From assembly GCF_000230835.1 (NCBI RefSeq), contig NZ_CM001240.1:4490779-4554778 (forward strand): DNA of 64,000 nucleotides. The letters are read 5' to 3'. Made by a program: the position numbers and the translations under genes. This document shows, one piece after another, positions 19,481 through 28,393 of this stretch (position 1 is the stretch's first letter; each line of letters opens with the position of its first letter). This stretch comes from Clostridium sp. DL-VIII (GTDB taxonomy: Bacteria > Bacillota > Clostridia > Clostridiales > Clostridiaceae). The notes beneath the pieces are model-generated. The model was given only the letters and a program-made list of their open reading frames with translations, did not search any database and was not told the origin of the DNA.

Positions 19481-19932
19481 ATAAAGAAATAATACTTAAA
19501 TTACAAGAAAATATTCCTTTATCATCAACCCCATATAAAGACATGGCCGATGAACTTAACTTAAATGAAGATGAATTTATAAATAGGCTTCAATCTTATA
19601 TTAAATATGGAATATTAAAAAGAATTGGCGCCATTATTTATCATAGAAAGGCAGGTTTCAAAGCTAATGCATTGGTAGTTTGGAAAATTAATACTAAAGA
19701 CTTAGATAGAATTGGAGAATACTTGATATCTATTCCTGAAATCAGCCACTGCTATGAGCGAAAAGCTTGTGATTCATGGAATTATAATCTCTATACAATG
19801 ATACATGAAAAAGATAGAGATAGTTGTAATAATGTTATTGTTAAGATAGCAAATGCTATAAGTTGTACAAACTACAAAATTCTATATAGCACAAAAGAAC
19901 TAAAAAAAACAAGTATGAAATACTTTAGTTAA
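19465..19932 (+). CDS. ahbB: Siroheme decarboxylase subunit AhbB-like
   Basis: Second AsnC-type subunit (155 aa). Signature segments are LKRIGAIIYHRKAGFKANALV, the ISHCYERKACDSWNYNLYTM motif with its conserved His-Cys-Tyr-x-Arg, and the HEKD turn. The start is TTG at 19465 within the end of the upstream gene, with AAAGGAGATGA before it, so translation is probably coupled. With the two radical SAM proteins it gives a complete predicted set from siroheme to heme b; the siroheme-forming genes are not in the window. Confidence 0.83.
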   Translation: MFKTLDKEIILKLQENIPLSSTPYKDMADELNLNEDEFINRLQSYIKYGILKRIGAIIYHRKAGFKANALVVWKINTKDLDRIGEYLISIPEISHCYERKACDSWNYNLYTMIHEKDRDSCNNVIVKIANAISCTNYKILYSTKELKKTSMKYFS

Positions 19933-19946
19933 CAAAATATCAAAAT

Positions 19947-20045
19947 AAGAAGCTGAAGCAAAATATACATAATATGCATTTTGATTAATGCATTGATAAA
20001 AAAATCAATATATTACATAGCGATTAATTTTTGTTTCAGCTTCTT
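19947..20045. terminator. Long inverted repeat after ahbB
   Basis: AAGAAGCTGAAGCAAAA (19947-19963) pairs with TTTTGTTTCAGCTTCTT (20029-20045), with further weak pairing inside (ATGCAT, TTGAT/ATCAA). It separates the convergent ahbB and amidotransferase genes. It is about 100 bases, larger than a usual terminator, and may derive from a small palindromic element. Confidence 0.55.
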
Positions 20046-20141
20046 AATAATTATTAATTCTTTTTCAAAGTGAAATGTCTACTATTCATCATTATAATTT
20101 TAATATGCTACACCTTAACTATGAAACATAGATTTTATATA

Positions 20142-20858
20142 TTATTCTTTCCCCTTTTCTAAATACATTTCTTCTAAACTATCTAGAAGCATGTTCATAA
20201 GGCTATTATCAAGATTTAAATAGTCTAGTTTTGATTTAATTACTTCTTCTGTTTGAATATACTCTCCCTCAGTCATTTCCTCCCTGCAATTTTCAATTAA
20301 CGAAGTTATATTACTTTCAAGACTTTCCATATGAAATTGAAAGCCTATAACTCTATTTTTATAAACAAATGCTTGATTACTGCAAGCCTCGCTGGCTGCT
20401 ATCAGTGAAACTCCTTTGCCAAGTTCACTAAAAGTGTCTCCATGCCACTGGAAAACAGGAAATTCCTTCAAAAATCCTCTAAATGGTGAAGACTTCAATG
20501 CTTCTTCAGTAAAATTGACAGGAAAAAAACCTATTTCTTTTTCCTTATTCTTAGTGACTTTTCCTCCTAGAACCTCAGTAATAAGTTGTGCTCCGAGACA
20601 TATTCCAAGTACAATTTTATTATTATTAATGGCTTCCTTAATAAATTTTTTCTCATATTTTAGCCATTCATATTTCCCCTCTTCATAAATATTCATTGGC
20701 CCTCCCATAATAACTAAGAAATCAAACTGATCAATTTCAGGAACTGCTTCATAATTATACAAATGAGTACCAGTTAATTTGTGTCCTTTTTTATAAGCCC
20801 ATTTAACAATATTACCTGGGTTTTCAAATGGAACATGTTGCAAATAGTGAATTCTCAT
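20142..20858 (-). CDS. Class I glutamine amidotransferase
   Basis: A 238-aa stand-alone type 1 amidotransferase domain resembling GMP-synthase-like amidotransferases and gamma-glutamyl hydrolase relatives. The nucleophile Cys lies in LGICLGAQL, the His in FQFHMES, and the oxyanion strand is LVIMGGPMNIYEE. The acceptor substrate is unknown; some relatives hydrolyse or build gamma-glutamyl compounds. ATG at 20858 with GAGGTAATAG upstream. Its leader (about 395 bases from the promoter at 21262-21289) carries motif copy C and the same inverted repeat as the anf leader, so it may share the signal controlling Fe-nitrogenase. Confidence 0.85.
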   Translation of the reverse strand: MRIHYLQHVPFENPGNIVKWAYKKGHKLTGTHLYNYEAVPEIDQFDFLVIMGGPMNIYEEGKYEWLKYEKKFIKEAINNNKIVLGICLGAQLITEVLGGKVTKNKEKEIGFFPVNFTEEALKSSPFRGFLKEFPVFQWHGDTFSELGKGVSLIAASEACSNQAFVYKNRVIGFQFHMESLESNITSLIENCREEMTEGEYIQTEEVIKSKLDYLNLDNSLMNMLLDSLEEMYLEKGKE

Positions 20859-21002
20859 ATCTATTACCTCATTTCAAATTATATATTTCTATCTTTCGGC
20901 ATTGTTTGCTTCTATTTTACAAAATAGACCTGTGATTTATTAATATAAAAATTTACTTGAAAAAAATTCTACATTTTGATAAACTACAGATAATAGGTAA
21001 TT

Positions 21003-21075
21003 TTAATAACCCTGGTGCCACTAGGATTAGCAAATTACCTCGGCTTCATGTTATATTCGTGGTATAACATGAAGC
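21003..21075 (-). ncRNA. Leader RNA motif, copy C (amidotransferase leader)
   Basis: A perfect 13-base-pair hairpin (arms 21063-21075 and 21043-21055) with loop CCACGAA on the minus strand, then CCTAGTGGCACCAGG (21011-21025). The segment just upstream (ATGGTGTAGAA...ATTACT) is also shared with the copy B leader. It lies 145 bases before the amidotransferase start codon. Confidence 0.55.
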
Positions 21076-21202
21076 TTTTTATTTTCTTTAACAGTAATTC
21101 TTCTACACCATATTACATCTCCCCTTTCATTCACTAAATAATAATCCTAATGTATGATCTATCAGGATTATTATGACAAATTTTAATAATTTGTACTAGA
21201 AA

Positions 21203-21241
21203 ACAAAAGGGATAATTGATAAAAATCAATTACCCCTTTGT
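21203..21241. repeat. GGGG/CCCC inverted repeat, amidotransferase leader
   Basis: ACAAAAGGGATAATTGAT and ATCAATTACCCCTTTGT form a near-perfect stem, matching the element at 15240-15283. It would be the first structure of the transcript from the adjacent promoter. T-rich sequence follows on the minus strand (CCCTTTTGTTTTC), so an attenuator is possible. Another hairpin (AATAATCCT/AGGATTATT, 21140-21172) follows. Confidence 0.55.
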
Positions 21242-21261
21242 GTACAATTATATTAAGTTTT

Positions 21262-21289
21262 ATTATACCTCTGCCAATTTCGCTGTCAA
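21262..21289 (-). promoter_or_regulatory. Sigma-A promoter for the amidotransferase leader
   Basis: TTGACA (21289-21284), 16-base spacer and TATAAT (21267-21262) on the minus strand, the same hexamers and spacer length as the anf-leader promoter. The rest of 21301-21495 shows no gene. Confidence 0.65.
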
Positions 21290-21497
21290 CCATTTTTTAC
21301 ATTTTTTAAACATCATATTCTACTAACATTTATTCCAAATGGGTTATTTTCTTCATCTCTATCAATCTATTTTTAGAAACAAAATTTAATAAAACTTATA
21401 AACACAAAAATTTAATATATCACTAGCCAAATACTGGATTTTGAGCATCATCTTTTTGCTCTAACTTTCCATCAAAATAGAATTTCCGAAATATATT

Positions 21498-21523
21498 TTT
21501 TGAAAAGCCTGCTGGCTTTTCTT
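21498..21523 (-). terminator. Hairpin after the DUF554 gene
   Basis: GAAAAGCC (21502-21509) and GGCTTTTC (21514-21521) make a tight stem directly after the stop codon. The U-tract on the minus strand is poor, so strength is uncertain. Confidence 0.5.
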
Positions 21524-21524
21524 T

Positions 21525-22274
21525 CTAACTTATAAAAGTTGTCCACAAATATGATATTGGCATAACAAGAATCAATGCTGGTATCATATTTGCTACTTTA
21601 AAGGCTTTTATTCCACTTATACGAAAGCCTGTTGCAAGCATTATAATACCTCCACATGCAGTAAAATCAGCTATCAAGCCAGGTGTAGTCATTGGTAATA
21701 TGAAGGCCGCTCCAAAAAACAAACTGAGTAATATAATTATTTGTGGAATAAAAATAAATCCAACTAAATATCCAAGGCTTGCCGAAAAAATTATAGATGT
21801 AAAAAAATCTAGAACCGACTTTGCGATTAAAATCGAATGATCTCCTGTCATTCCTTCATTTAAAGCTCCAAATATACCAGTTCCACTAGCTGAGAATAAA
21901 ATCAGTATCCCAACAAATTTCTCCATGAAAGCACTCTGACTCTCTAAACTAACCGCCATTTCTTCCTTAGCGCTGCTTTTCTTGCTTGAAAATAATCTTT
22001 CAATAGGTCTTTTGGCTCTTTCAGCACATCTACCTATTATATCTTCTAATTTAATTAACTCGCCAATTGTACTACCAAGAATTAAAGCTAAAATAACTGC
22101 AGGCAGTACCTTCATCTTTACTATATACGTTATTCCCATTCCCATTGATGCTACTCCAAATGTCAATGGCAACGCTAATCGTAATCTCTCTGGTATTTTT
22201 TCTCCTAAAAATCCTCCAATTAGTCCTCCCACCAATACTGAAAGAGCATTAACTATTACTCCAATAGGCATCAT
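21525..22274 (-). CDS. DUF554 family membrane protein
   Basis: A 249-aa integral membrane protein of the DUF554 family, function unknown. The N-terminal GVIVNALSVLVGGLIGGFLG and the repeated GGLIGG / LGSTIGE glycine patterns are typical, with about seven hydrophobic segments and a charged loop around residues 88-115. Two consecutive ATGs follow GGAGGAAAATT; either may start it. It is monocistronic, bounded by a hairpin downstream. Low-specificity annotation: some relatives are near amino-acid transport genes, but nothing here tells the substrate. Confidence 0.8.
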   Translation of the reverse strand: MMPIGVIVNALSVLVGGLIGGFLGEKIPERLRLALPLTFGVASMGMGITYIVKMKVLPAVILALILGSTIGELIKLEDIIGRCAERAKRPIERLFSSKKSSAKEEMAVSLESQSAFMEKFVGILILFSASGTGIFGALNEGMTGDHSILIAKSVLDFFTSIIFSASLGYLVGFIFIPQIIILLSLFFGAAFILPMTTPGLIADFTACGGIIMLATGFRISGIKAFKVANMIPALILVMPISYLWTTFIS

Positions 22275-22485
22275 AATTTTCCTCCAATCTGCTTTTACTT
22301 TTGTATATTTGTAATTTAGAAGCTTTTATATAAATTTTATTGTCATATTACTAACCTAGATTATAAGCATTTAGTTATCCATTTAAATATAATAGCTATT
22401 TATCATTAAAATTTATATAAACTAAATTACTTTGTAAGTTTACACTATATAATAACTATACACTCAAGAATTATTTTAGAAACAA

Positions 22486-22538
22486 TAAAAAAATAATAGT
22501 CTTATGCATTTGCACTCTAGACATATTATTTTTTCTTA
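22486..22538. terminator. Terminator after the MerR gene
   Basis: AAAAAATAATAGTCT pairs with AGACATATTATTTTTT, giving A/T-rich flanks on both sides of a GTCT/AGAC core; functional in either direction. Confidence 0.6.
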
Positions 22539-22550
22539 TAACTTATAGCC

Positions 22551-23369
22551 TTATTCAATAGGAATTTGTAACTGACAAAAGTCTACCTTATTTGTATCAT
22601 CATAAAAAGTAGTGTCTAAAAGACAATTATCAATTATGTCTCCTATAATTCTATAGTCATTATAATCAATCCATTTTAATAGCTTATATAAAAATTCAGT
22701 ATCATAAGGCATTCCATATTTGTACATACACACATATTTTCCTGAAGGTAGTATCATAACATTTTCTATATTACATTCATCTCTTGATAAACTTACATAT
22801 CCTCCAGCTCCTCTAAATATATCTTTTTTATCCAACTGATCTTTTTTAATAATTGTCCCAAAGGCTTTAGATGGAATAATTCCATATTTACTAATAATAC
22901 TTCTTATTTTCATCTGAGTAAAATGTAATTCCTTTCTTGATATTTCATTTTCATGTGCCATAAACATAACTCTTCTTTCTGGCAATATCTCTATTGTAGG
23001 TTTACATAAGTCCTCCTTAAATTCATGAGCTTTTGAATATACATCCAATCGTTGTTTAATAACATCACGAGTAAGTAACAACTTGTTTATTTCTTTTTGT
23101 ATAATTTCTTCATGTGAATTAAGTAAAGACATGGCAGTAGTAATATTTCTATTCTTAATATGCTCTTTTATCTTTTTAAGTTTTATTCCCATTGATTTAA
23201 GAAAACAGATTTCCCTCAATAGTGGAATTTGATACACACTATAACATCTATAACCATTATCATCAATATGTGTTGGTTTAAATAAATCTATCTTATCATA
23301 ATAAATAAGTGTTTGCCTTGAAATGTTATGTAATTCAGCTATTTGGCTTATTGATAAATATTTTTCCAC
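22551..23369 (-). CDS. MerR-family regulator with GyrI-like effector domain
   Basis: One-component transcriptional regulator. The N-terminal winged helix YLSISQIAELHNISRQTLIYYD and NGYRCYS are MerR-like, followed by a dimerisation coiled coil (about 80-125) and a C-terminal drug/ligand-binding domain of the BmrR/GyrI type. I start at GTG 23369 because GGAGG stands eight bases upstream; the ATG at 23384 has no site. No efflux or target gene is adjacent, so the ligand and regulon are unknown. Confidence 0.83.
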   Translation of the reverse strand: MEKYLSISQIAELHNISRQTLIYYDKIDLFKPTHIDDNGYRCYSVYQIPLLREICFLKSMGIKLKKIKEHIKNRNITTAMSLLNSHEEIIQKEINKLLLTRDVIKQRLDVYSKAHEFKEDLCKPTIEILPERRVMFMAHENEISRKELHFTQMKIRSIISKYGIIPSKAFGTIIKKDQLDKKDIFRGAGGYVSLSRDECNIENVMILPSGKYVCMYKYGMPYDTEFLYKLLKWIDYNDYRIIGDIIDNCLLDTTFYDDTNKVDFCQLQIPIE

Positions 23370-23428
23370 ATCTATTTCCTCCATAAATACTTATTATACA
23401 ATTATAACATTACTAAAAGCTTATACAT

Positions 23429-23488
23429 AAAAAAACATGTGGTGCTCTATACAAAACGGATTTGCTTACAGACCACCACATGTTTTTT
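23429..23488 (-). terminator. Terminator of the PTS operon
   Basis: AAAAAACATGTGGTG (23430-23444) pairs with CACCACATGTTTTTT (23474-23488), a strong symmetric stem-loop with T-runs on both strands, about 90 bases beyond the last gene of the PTS operon. Confidence 0.75.
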
Positions 23489-23575
23489 ATTCTACAATTG
23501 TATTATTTAATCTTACACTTGTTCCTCTAAAGCTCTTGCTAAAAAAAATCACATTACATTTTTTCCCGCACTCAT

Positions 23576-24622
23576 TCAAAATGTTTTTTCTGATTCAAAG
23601 GCTTTCCATGGAATATCAACTACTTTCCCTGAATTTATAATATCATCAATATGAATTAACATTGGGAAATCACTAAGCGAAACAATTCCTTTTTCAGCCA
23701 AAAAATGTACATATTTTGCTGCACGAGTTGCAATTACTACTGATTCTAAAGTAACTCCTTTTAATTTTTCCATAGCTTCTTCAAAGGAAAATCCTTGTCC
23801 GAGCAAAGTTCCTATTCTACGAGTACGCCCTCCAAAAACAGTTACATAAAGATCACCACTAAAATATATGATATTTTCTTCTCTGCCGCCTATTAATTCA
23901 AGTAAATTCTTTGCTTCCTTTATACTTTCTCCAAAAAGTGCCGCTTGTGAATTATAATGCTCTTTTCCTGAGCCATCTGCTCCGATAGCTAAGCCAATAG
24001 CCAATGACACACCTAAGGCATAGGCATTCTTTAAGGCTACTGCACATTCAACACCTATGACATCTGTAGATAAACTTATGTGATAATAAGATGTTTCAAA
24101 TATATCTTTAAGTCTTCTAAGTATATTTATATCCTCTCCGCAAAATACAACTTCAGAATTATCTTTATCCGCGAGCTCATAACTTGTACATGGTCCACCA
24201 ACAGCATTAATAGAGAGTTTTTTATTAGAAGGAAGCTTGCTTAAAAAGTACTGTGGGTAATTAATAATTTTTCCATCATTTTTTACAATCATTCCTTTTG
24301 TTATTGAGATAACAGGAATGTGTTCAGGTATAATAGGTAGTATATTGTCTGCGAACCAATCTACACCAAAACTGCTGACTCCACAAATGATAACCTCAGC
24401 TCCATCAATTGCTTCATTTACCTCTTCAATTTGATAGTAGTTAATACCTGTTTTTGGTAATTGACGTTTTAATGTGTTGTGAAATCCTGTAGCTTTTGCA
24501 GTGCTTATGATTTCTCTATCTAATGGAGTACCAACAAGTCGTACCTCATTATTATTTTCTGTTGCTGGAAAAGTTAATGCTGATGCCATTTGCCCAGCTC
24601 CAATAATTGTAATAATACTCAT
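23576..24622 (-). CDS. NAD(P)-dependent glycerol-3-phosphate dehydrogenase-like protein
   Basis: A 348-aa GpsA-like dehydrogenase: Rossmann motif ITIIGAGQMASAL at the N terminus, ISITKGM, and the C-terminal catalytic region ECAVALKNAYALGVSLAIGL with the family Lys. It differs from housekeeping GpsA (GAGSWGTALA, about 330 aa), so it may act on a related polyol phosphate. It is the last gene of a six-gene PTS operon, 22 bases after the HAD phosphatase gene, with GGAGGTAAT before its ATG. Confidence 0.82.
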   Translation of the reverse strand: MSIITIIGAGQMASALTFPATENNNEVRLVGTPLDREIISTAKATGFHNTLKRQLPKTGINYYQIEEVNEAIDGAEVIICGVSSFGVDWFADNILPIIPEHIPVISITKGMIVKNDGKIINYPQYFLSKLPSNKKLSINAVGGPCTSYELADKDNSEVVFCGEDINILRRLKDIFETSYYHISLSTDVIGVECAVALKNAYALGVSLAIGLAIGADGSGKEHYNSQAALFGESIKEAKNLLELIGGREENIIYFSGDLYVTVFGGRTRRIGTLLGQGFSFEEAMEKLKGVTLESVVIATRAAKYVHFLAEKGIVSLSDFPMLIHIDDIINSGKVVDIPWKAFESEKTF

Positions 24623-24644
24623 AATATTACCTCCAATTTCTATA

Positions 24645-25472
24645 TCAATAGACTACATTAAGTAAATCTTTTTTTAGCTTTTTAAGTTCTTCACCAATAT
24701 CTTTTATCGATGGAAATATATAATCTGCAGATATATCTGAGTTTTTATACATTTCTTCTGAAGTTTCACCACTTAACACGAGAATACTAGTTATACCTGC
24801 ATTTACTCCAGTTTTGATATCTGTATAAAGTCTGTCTCCCACGATTGCCACTTCTTCTTTTTTGAGATCATACTTTTCCATAATTGCTTCTACTATATAT
24901 TTATATGGCTTACCTATAACCAGAGGAGAAATCCCCGTAGACGCTTCAAACATTCTTATCATAGCTCCAGTGTCAGGCATATATTTATTATCTTCAATTG
25001 GACAGTTAAAATCTGGATGTGTAGCTATGAATGGTATTCCATCCCTTAAATAGTCACAAGCTGTCCATATTTTTTCATAGGTAAGTGTAGTATCAAAACC
25101 AATGACTACGTAATCAGGTTTATCCTTTTTATTCTTAACCAATTTAAATCCTGCATCTTCAAATTCCTTCATAAGTGGCTCTGTACCCATTAGATATACT
25201 CTGTTTCCTAAGCAATTTTTCTTCATATACCATATAGTAGCTTCACCAGATGTATAAATTTTCTCTTCATTAACATAGCATCCAAGTGCTGCAAGCTTTT
25301 CTTTATACGCTGATTTGCTTTTTGAAGAGTTGTTTGTTAAAAATATAAAGTTTTTCCCTTGATCTTTTAAAATATCTAAAAATTCTAGTGCTCCGTCAAT
25401 TAGCGTGTTCCCGAGATAAAACGTTCCATCCATGTCTAATAGAAAACATTTAATATCTTTTATTTCATTCAT
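24645..25472 (-). CDS. HAD-IIA family sugar phosphatase (NagD-like)
   Basis: Predicted phosphatase of the NagD/phosphoglycolate phosphatase group (HAD subclass IIA). Motif I is LDMDGTFYLG, motif II is FLTNNSSKS, and motif III/IV is in VAIVGDRLYTDIKTG. I start at ATG 25472, which GGAGGTAAAA precedes; the longer frame overlaps the upstream gene. In this operon it may dephosphorylate glycerol phosphate or another polyol phosphate. The 31-base gap to the upstream dehydrogenase supports co-transcription. Confidence 0.85.
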   Translation of the reverse strand: MNEIKDIKCFLLDMDGTFYLGNTLIDGALEFLDILKDQGKNFIFLTNNSSKSKSAYKEKLAALGCYVNEEKIYTSGEATIWYMKKNCLGNRVYLMGTEPLMKEFEDAGFKLVKNKKDKPDYVVIGFDTTLTYEKIWTACDYLRDGIPFIATHPDFNCPIEDNKYMPDTGAMIRMFEASTGISPLVIGKPYKYIVEAIMEKYDLKKEEVAIVGDRLYTDIKTGVNAGITSILVLSGETSEEMYKNSDISADYIFPSIKDIGEELKKLKKDLLNVVY

Positions 25473-25503
25473 TTTTACCTCCAAACCATCGTCCACGGCT
25501 TCC

Positions 25504-26883
25504 TTATATATTATTAGCTCCATATAATTTATCAGCAATTAAATTAGCAATTTCTTCTGTCAATCCAAGGTCATCAATTAAATGCACAATACCATATCTT
25601 GTTCTTATGTCCTTTGCAGAAATAAAGCTTTTAATAAATAACTTCTTATGAATTCCAAGTTCTTCAGGATGCCAAACACATCCTCCTGATTTTAATATTT
25701 TTTTAATCCTTTCAGAATCTGGAACTATGGCTTCTGCAATAAAGAGAATTTCCTTCCAGCTGTCTGCTATTCTTTCTGCTGCTTTCTGTCTTTTATCTGA
25801 GTTCAATTCAATTGCATCTTTTTTATAATTAATTATATTATCGGAAGCATTACCAAATACATCTTCAATGTTTTGTTTCCATTTATTCATATCATAATCT
25901 CTGAATTTCTTTTTATTTATAACGCTTTCTATGTCTATACTTTTTAATGATTCAAATAGCATTGCCATAACTACTGTGCCTACTCCAACAAAATTTCCAT
26001 GTACCCATTTCTCTTGACTATTTTTTGCATGGAACATTATCTCCCATCCATGGGCTATATGATGTTCTGAACCAGATGCTGGTCTTGATGATCCTGCCAT
26101 GCCTATTGTTATTCCGGATAGAACTAACGCTTCTATTATATTTCTTATGACTTCCTCATTTCTGTCAGGAATTTTAGGTGCAGCTTCAACACATCTATCC
26201 ACTGCTGCTTGAACCATGTTTGCAATAGTTTTACAATAATATTCGCCTGTTAAAAGCTTTGCAATTGACCAATCAGCCAAAGCGATGTATTTTCCCAGCA
26301 CATCGCCAAGTCCTGAACAAAGTAAATACATTGGAGCATCCTTCATGATTTCAATATCTGCATATATTCCATATGGATATATGGCTTTATGAGATTCTTT
26401 AAATCCATCTACAATTAAAGGCGATACCACTGATGCATAGCCATCCATAGATGGAGCAGTACCAACTATTGCATACGGTATATGTGATCTGTACGCCACA
26501 TATCTACAAATATCATTTATAACACCTGAGCCTACAGCAAGTATAAGTTCTGTGTCCTCCTCTATTTCAATAAGAACTCTTCCGAGCGCATATACATCAG
26601 GTAATAAATGTTCTTGTGGAAATATATACTTTTTTATTGAAAAGTTATTCTTTAGTATTTCTTCTACTCTTCTCCCAGCTACAGTATATGTGTGTATATC
26701 CTCTACAATTAATATTTTCTTCTTTCTAAATTCCTTAAGGAATTCTGGAAGCTGCTCTATTATATTACTTCCTATCTTTACAGAATTTATTTCAATACTA
26801 TGTTTCTTTCCACATTCGCATTCAAAGCTCATCCCCATCAATTCTTCAACTTTTAAATTTGTTATATTCATTAGAACCATCAT
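25504..26883 (-). CDS. araM: sn-Glycerol-1-phosphate dehydrogenase (AraM/EgsA family)
   Basis: Metal-dependent dehydrogenase interconverting glycerol-1-phosphate and dihydroxyacetone phosphate, known in archaea (EgsA) and Bacillus (AraM, in the arabinose operon). Visible: the NAD-binding LAVGSGVINDICRY, substrate loop GTAPSMDGYASVVSPL, and metal-ligand region SGSEHHIAHGWEIMF with downstream HGNFVGVG. The N-terminal CECGKKH suggests a small zinc-binding extension. At 459 aa it is somewhat longer than Bacillus AraM (about 394). The exact start is uncertain among three nearby ATGs. It sits between the PTS permease and a HAD phosphatase. Confidence 0.88.
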   Translation of the reverse strand: MMVLMNITNLKVEELMGMSFECECGKKHSIEINSVKIGSNIIEQLPEFLKEFRKKKILIVEDIHTYTVAGRRVEEILKNNFSIKKYIFPQEHLLPDVYALGRVLIEIEEDTELILAVGSGVINDICRYVAYRSHIPYAIVGTAPSMDGYASVVSPLIVDGFKESHKAIYPYGIYADIEIMKDAPMYLLCSGLGDVLGKYIALADWSIAKLLTGEYYCKTIANMVQAAVDRCVEAAPKIPDRNEEVIRNIIEALVLSGITIGMAGSSRPASGSEHHIAHGWEIMFHAKNSQEKWVHGNFVGVGTVVMAMLFESLKSIDIESVINKKKFRDYDMNKWKQNIEDVFGNASDNIINYKKDAIELNSDKRQKAAERIADSWKEILFIAEAIVPDSERIKKILKSGGCVWHPEELGIHKKLFIKSFISAKDIRTRYGIVHLIDDLGLTEEIANLIADKLYGANNI

Positions 26884-26913
26884 CCTTTTCTAATTGCGTT
26901 TAAGTTAATGGTG

Positions 26914-26943
26914 TTAAAGAGTACTCTTAAGCACTCTTTAACA
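26914..26943 (-). other. Intercistronic hairpin between EIIC and araM
   Basis: GTTAAAGAGT and ACTCTTTAAC pair perfectly over 10 bases in the 79-base gap between two co-directional genes. No U-run follows on the minus strand, so it is more likely an mRNA processing or stability element than a terminator. Confidence 0.5.
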
Positions 26944-26962
26944 TTTTAATTTGTCTAATACC

Positions 26963-28237
26963 TTATAGAGTACCAGTAAATAGCTGGAATATCTTAATTA
27001 CTATCCAATTCAAGAAATTACCACCCATATCTAAGCTTGAAATTGTTGATGTTCCTTGTGGCATTGTAAATTGAGCCATTTGCGCCATTTGAGTATGGAA
27101 ACTTGCAATATTAGTTGCCATTAATAGTGCCAACGCCATAACTATTGTTCCTGATATAACCGAGTGAACTATATTACCTTTTGCTGAACCAACTATAAAC
27201 GCAACATAGAAGCAAATTGTTGCTAAATCTCCAAATGGTAATACCTGATTTCCTGGTAATATTACTGCTAAAAATAATGTAATTGGAACTAATACAAGTG
27301 CAGTTGCAATAACTGCTGGATGTCCAACTGCTACTGCTGCATCTAAACCAATTGTAAGCTTTCTATCTTTACCAAAGTCTTTCTTCTGCAAAAATTCTCT
27401 AACTGATTCTGAAACAGGAATTAACCCTTCCATAAGTATTCTAACCATTCTAGGCATTAAGAACATAACTCCAGCCATAGCAATACCTATTTGTAAAATT
27501 TTATCTACACCATAACCAGCAAGAACTCCAAGAATAATACCGAGAATAAGACCCATCATCATAGGCTCTCCAAAAATACCAAATCTCTTTTGAATTGTAT
27601 CTGGATCTGCCTTTAAATTTTTAATACCTGGAATTTTCCTTACAACACTAACAATTGGAATACCTATAAGACCACAAGCAGCTGTCGAACCAGTTGGTAA
27701 CGATACACCTTCAAGTCCAAAGAATTCCTGAACCATTGGAGCTGTTTTATCTGCAATCTTAAGAACAGCAATTTCATATAAAATACCAGCCAAAATAGAA
27801 AGTAACCAGTTTCCATTAGTTAATACATATACAGTTGCACCAGCTGCAGTAAAGTGCCAGTAGTTCCATATATCAATATCAACTACATTTGTTACTTTTA
27901 TGGCAAGCATTACCAAATTCACTAGCATTGCTATTGGAATCATTATTGCTGCTATAGGAGACGCCCAGCTGATTGCAGCTGCTGCGGGCCATCCTACATC
28001 TATTATGCTTAGATGTAATCCATATCTAGTAACCATTTGCTGAGCTGCTCCACCAAGATTTGTTGTAAGCAATCCAACAACTAGATTTATACCAACAAAG
28101 CCGATACCAATTGTAATGCCTGATCTAAATGCTTTTTTAAATCCTTGTCCAAATATCATACCAATAATAGTAATTGTTAATGGCAGCATAACAGTAGGGC
28201 CTAAATTCAAAATGTATTTTACTACATCTAATAACAT
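26963..28237 (-). CDS. PTS EIIC component, galactitol family
   Basis: Polytopic membrane permease (424 aa from ATG 28237, preceded by GGGAGGAAAT) of the EIIC-Gat family. The start LLDVVKYILNLGPTVMLPL and the segment FIVGSAKGNIVHSVISGTIV near the end are typical, with about ten hydrophobic segments. It transports and phosphorylates a polyol together with the separate EIIB and EIIA proteins encoded just upstream. The family includes galactitol and pentitol transporters; the dehydrogenases downstream make a small polyol likely, but the substrate is not determined. Confidence 0.9.
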   Translation of the reverse strand: MLLDVVKYILNLGPTVMLPLTITIIGMIFGQGFKKAFRSGITIGIGFVGINLVVGLLTTNLGGAAQQMVTRYGLHLSIIDVGWPAAAAISWASPIAAIMIPIAMLVNLVMLAIKVTNVVDIDIWNYWHFTAAGATVYVLTNGNWLLSILAGILYEIAVLKIADKTAPMVQEFFGLEGVSLPTGSTAACGLIGIPIVSVVRKIPGIKNLKADPDTIQKRFGIFGEPMMMGLILGIILGVLAGYGVDKILQIGIAMAGVMFLMPRMVRILMEGLIPVSESVREFLQKKDFGKDRKLTIGLDAAVAVGHPAVIATALVLVPITLFLAVILPGNQVLPFGDLATICFYVAFIVGSAKGNIVHSVISGTIVMALALLMATNIASFHTQMAQMAQFTMPQGTSTISSLDMGGNFLNWIVIKIFQLFTGTL

Positions 28238-28363
28238 TATATTTCCTCCCATAATATCAATTTTTATTTATTCTCAAAACTCTTAATGCTTAATAATTAT
28301 ATAAAATTTAAATTTATATCTTTATGTGTTATAATAATAAATGATTCATTTAACCTTTTTTGT

Positions 28364-28389
28364 ATAGGTCCACCCTTAAAGTGGCCTAT
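28364..28389. other. Hairpin between EIIB and EIIC genes
   Basis: ATAGGTCCAC pairs with GTGGCCTAT (one mismatch) around a seven-base loop, ending inside the last codons of the EIIB gene region. It may set different expression levels of EIIB and EIIC. Confidence 0.4.
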
Positions 28390-28393
28390 TTTT

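Noticed and set aside
16692..19932. Heme d1 biosynthesis for denitrification
   Set aside because: The radical SAM genes resemble NirJ, but no cytochrome cd1 (nirS), nirF/nirN or nirE is present, and the AhbA/AhbB-type pair fits heme b synthesis as well or better.
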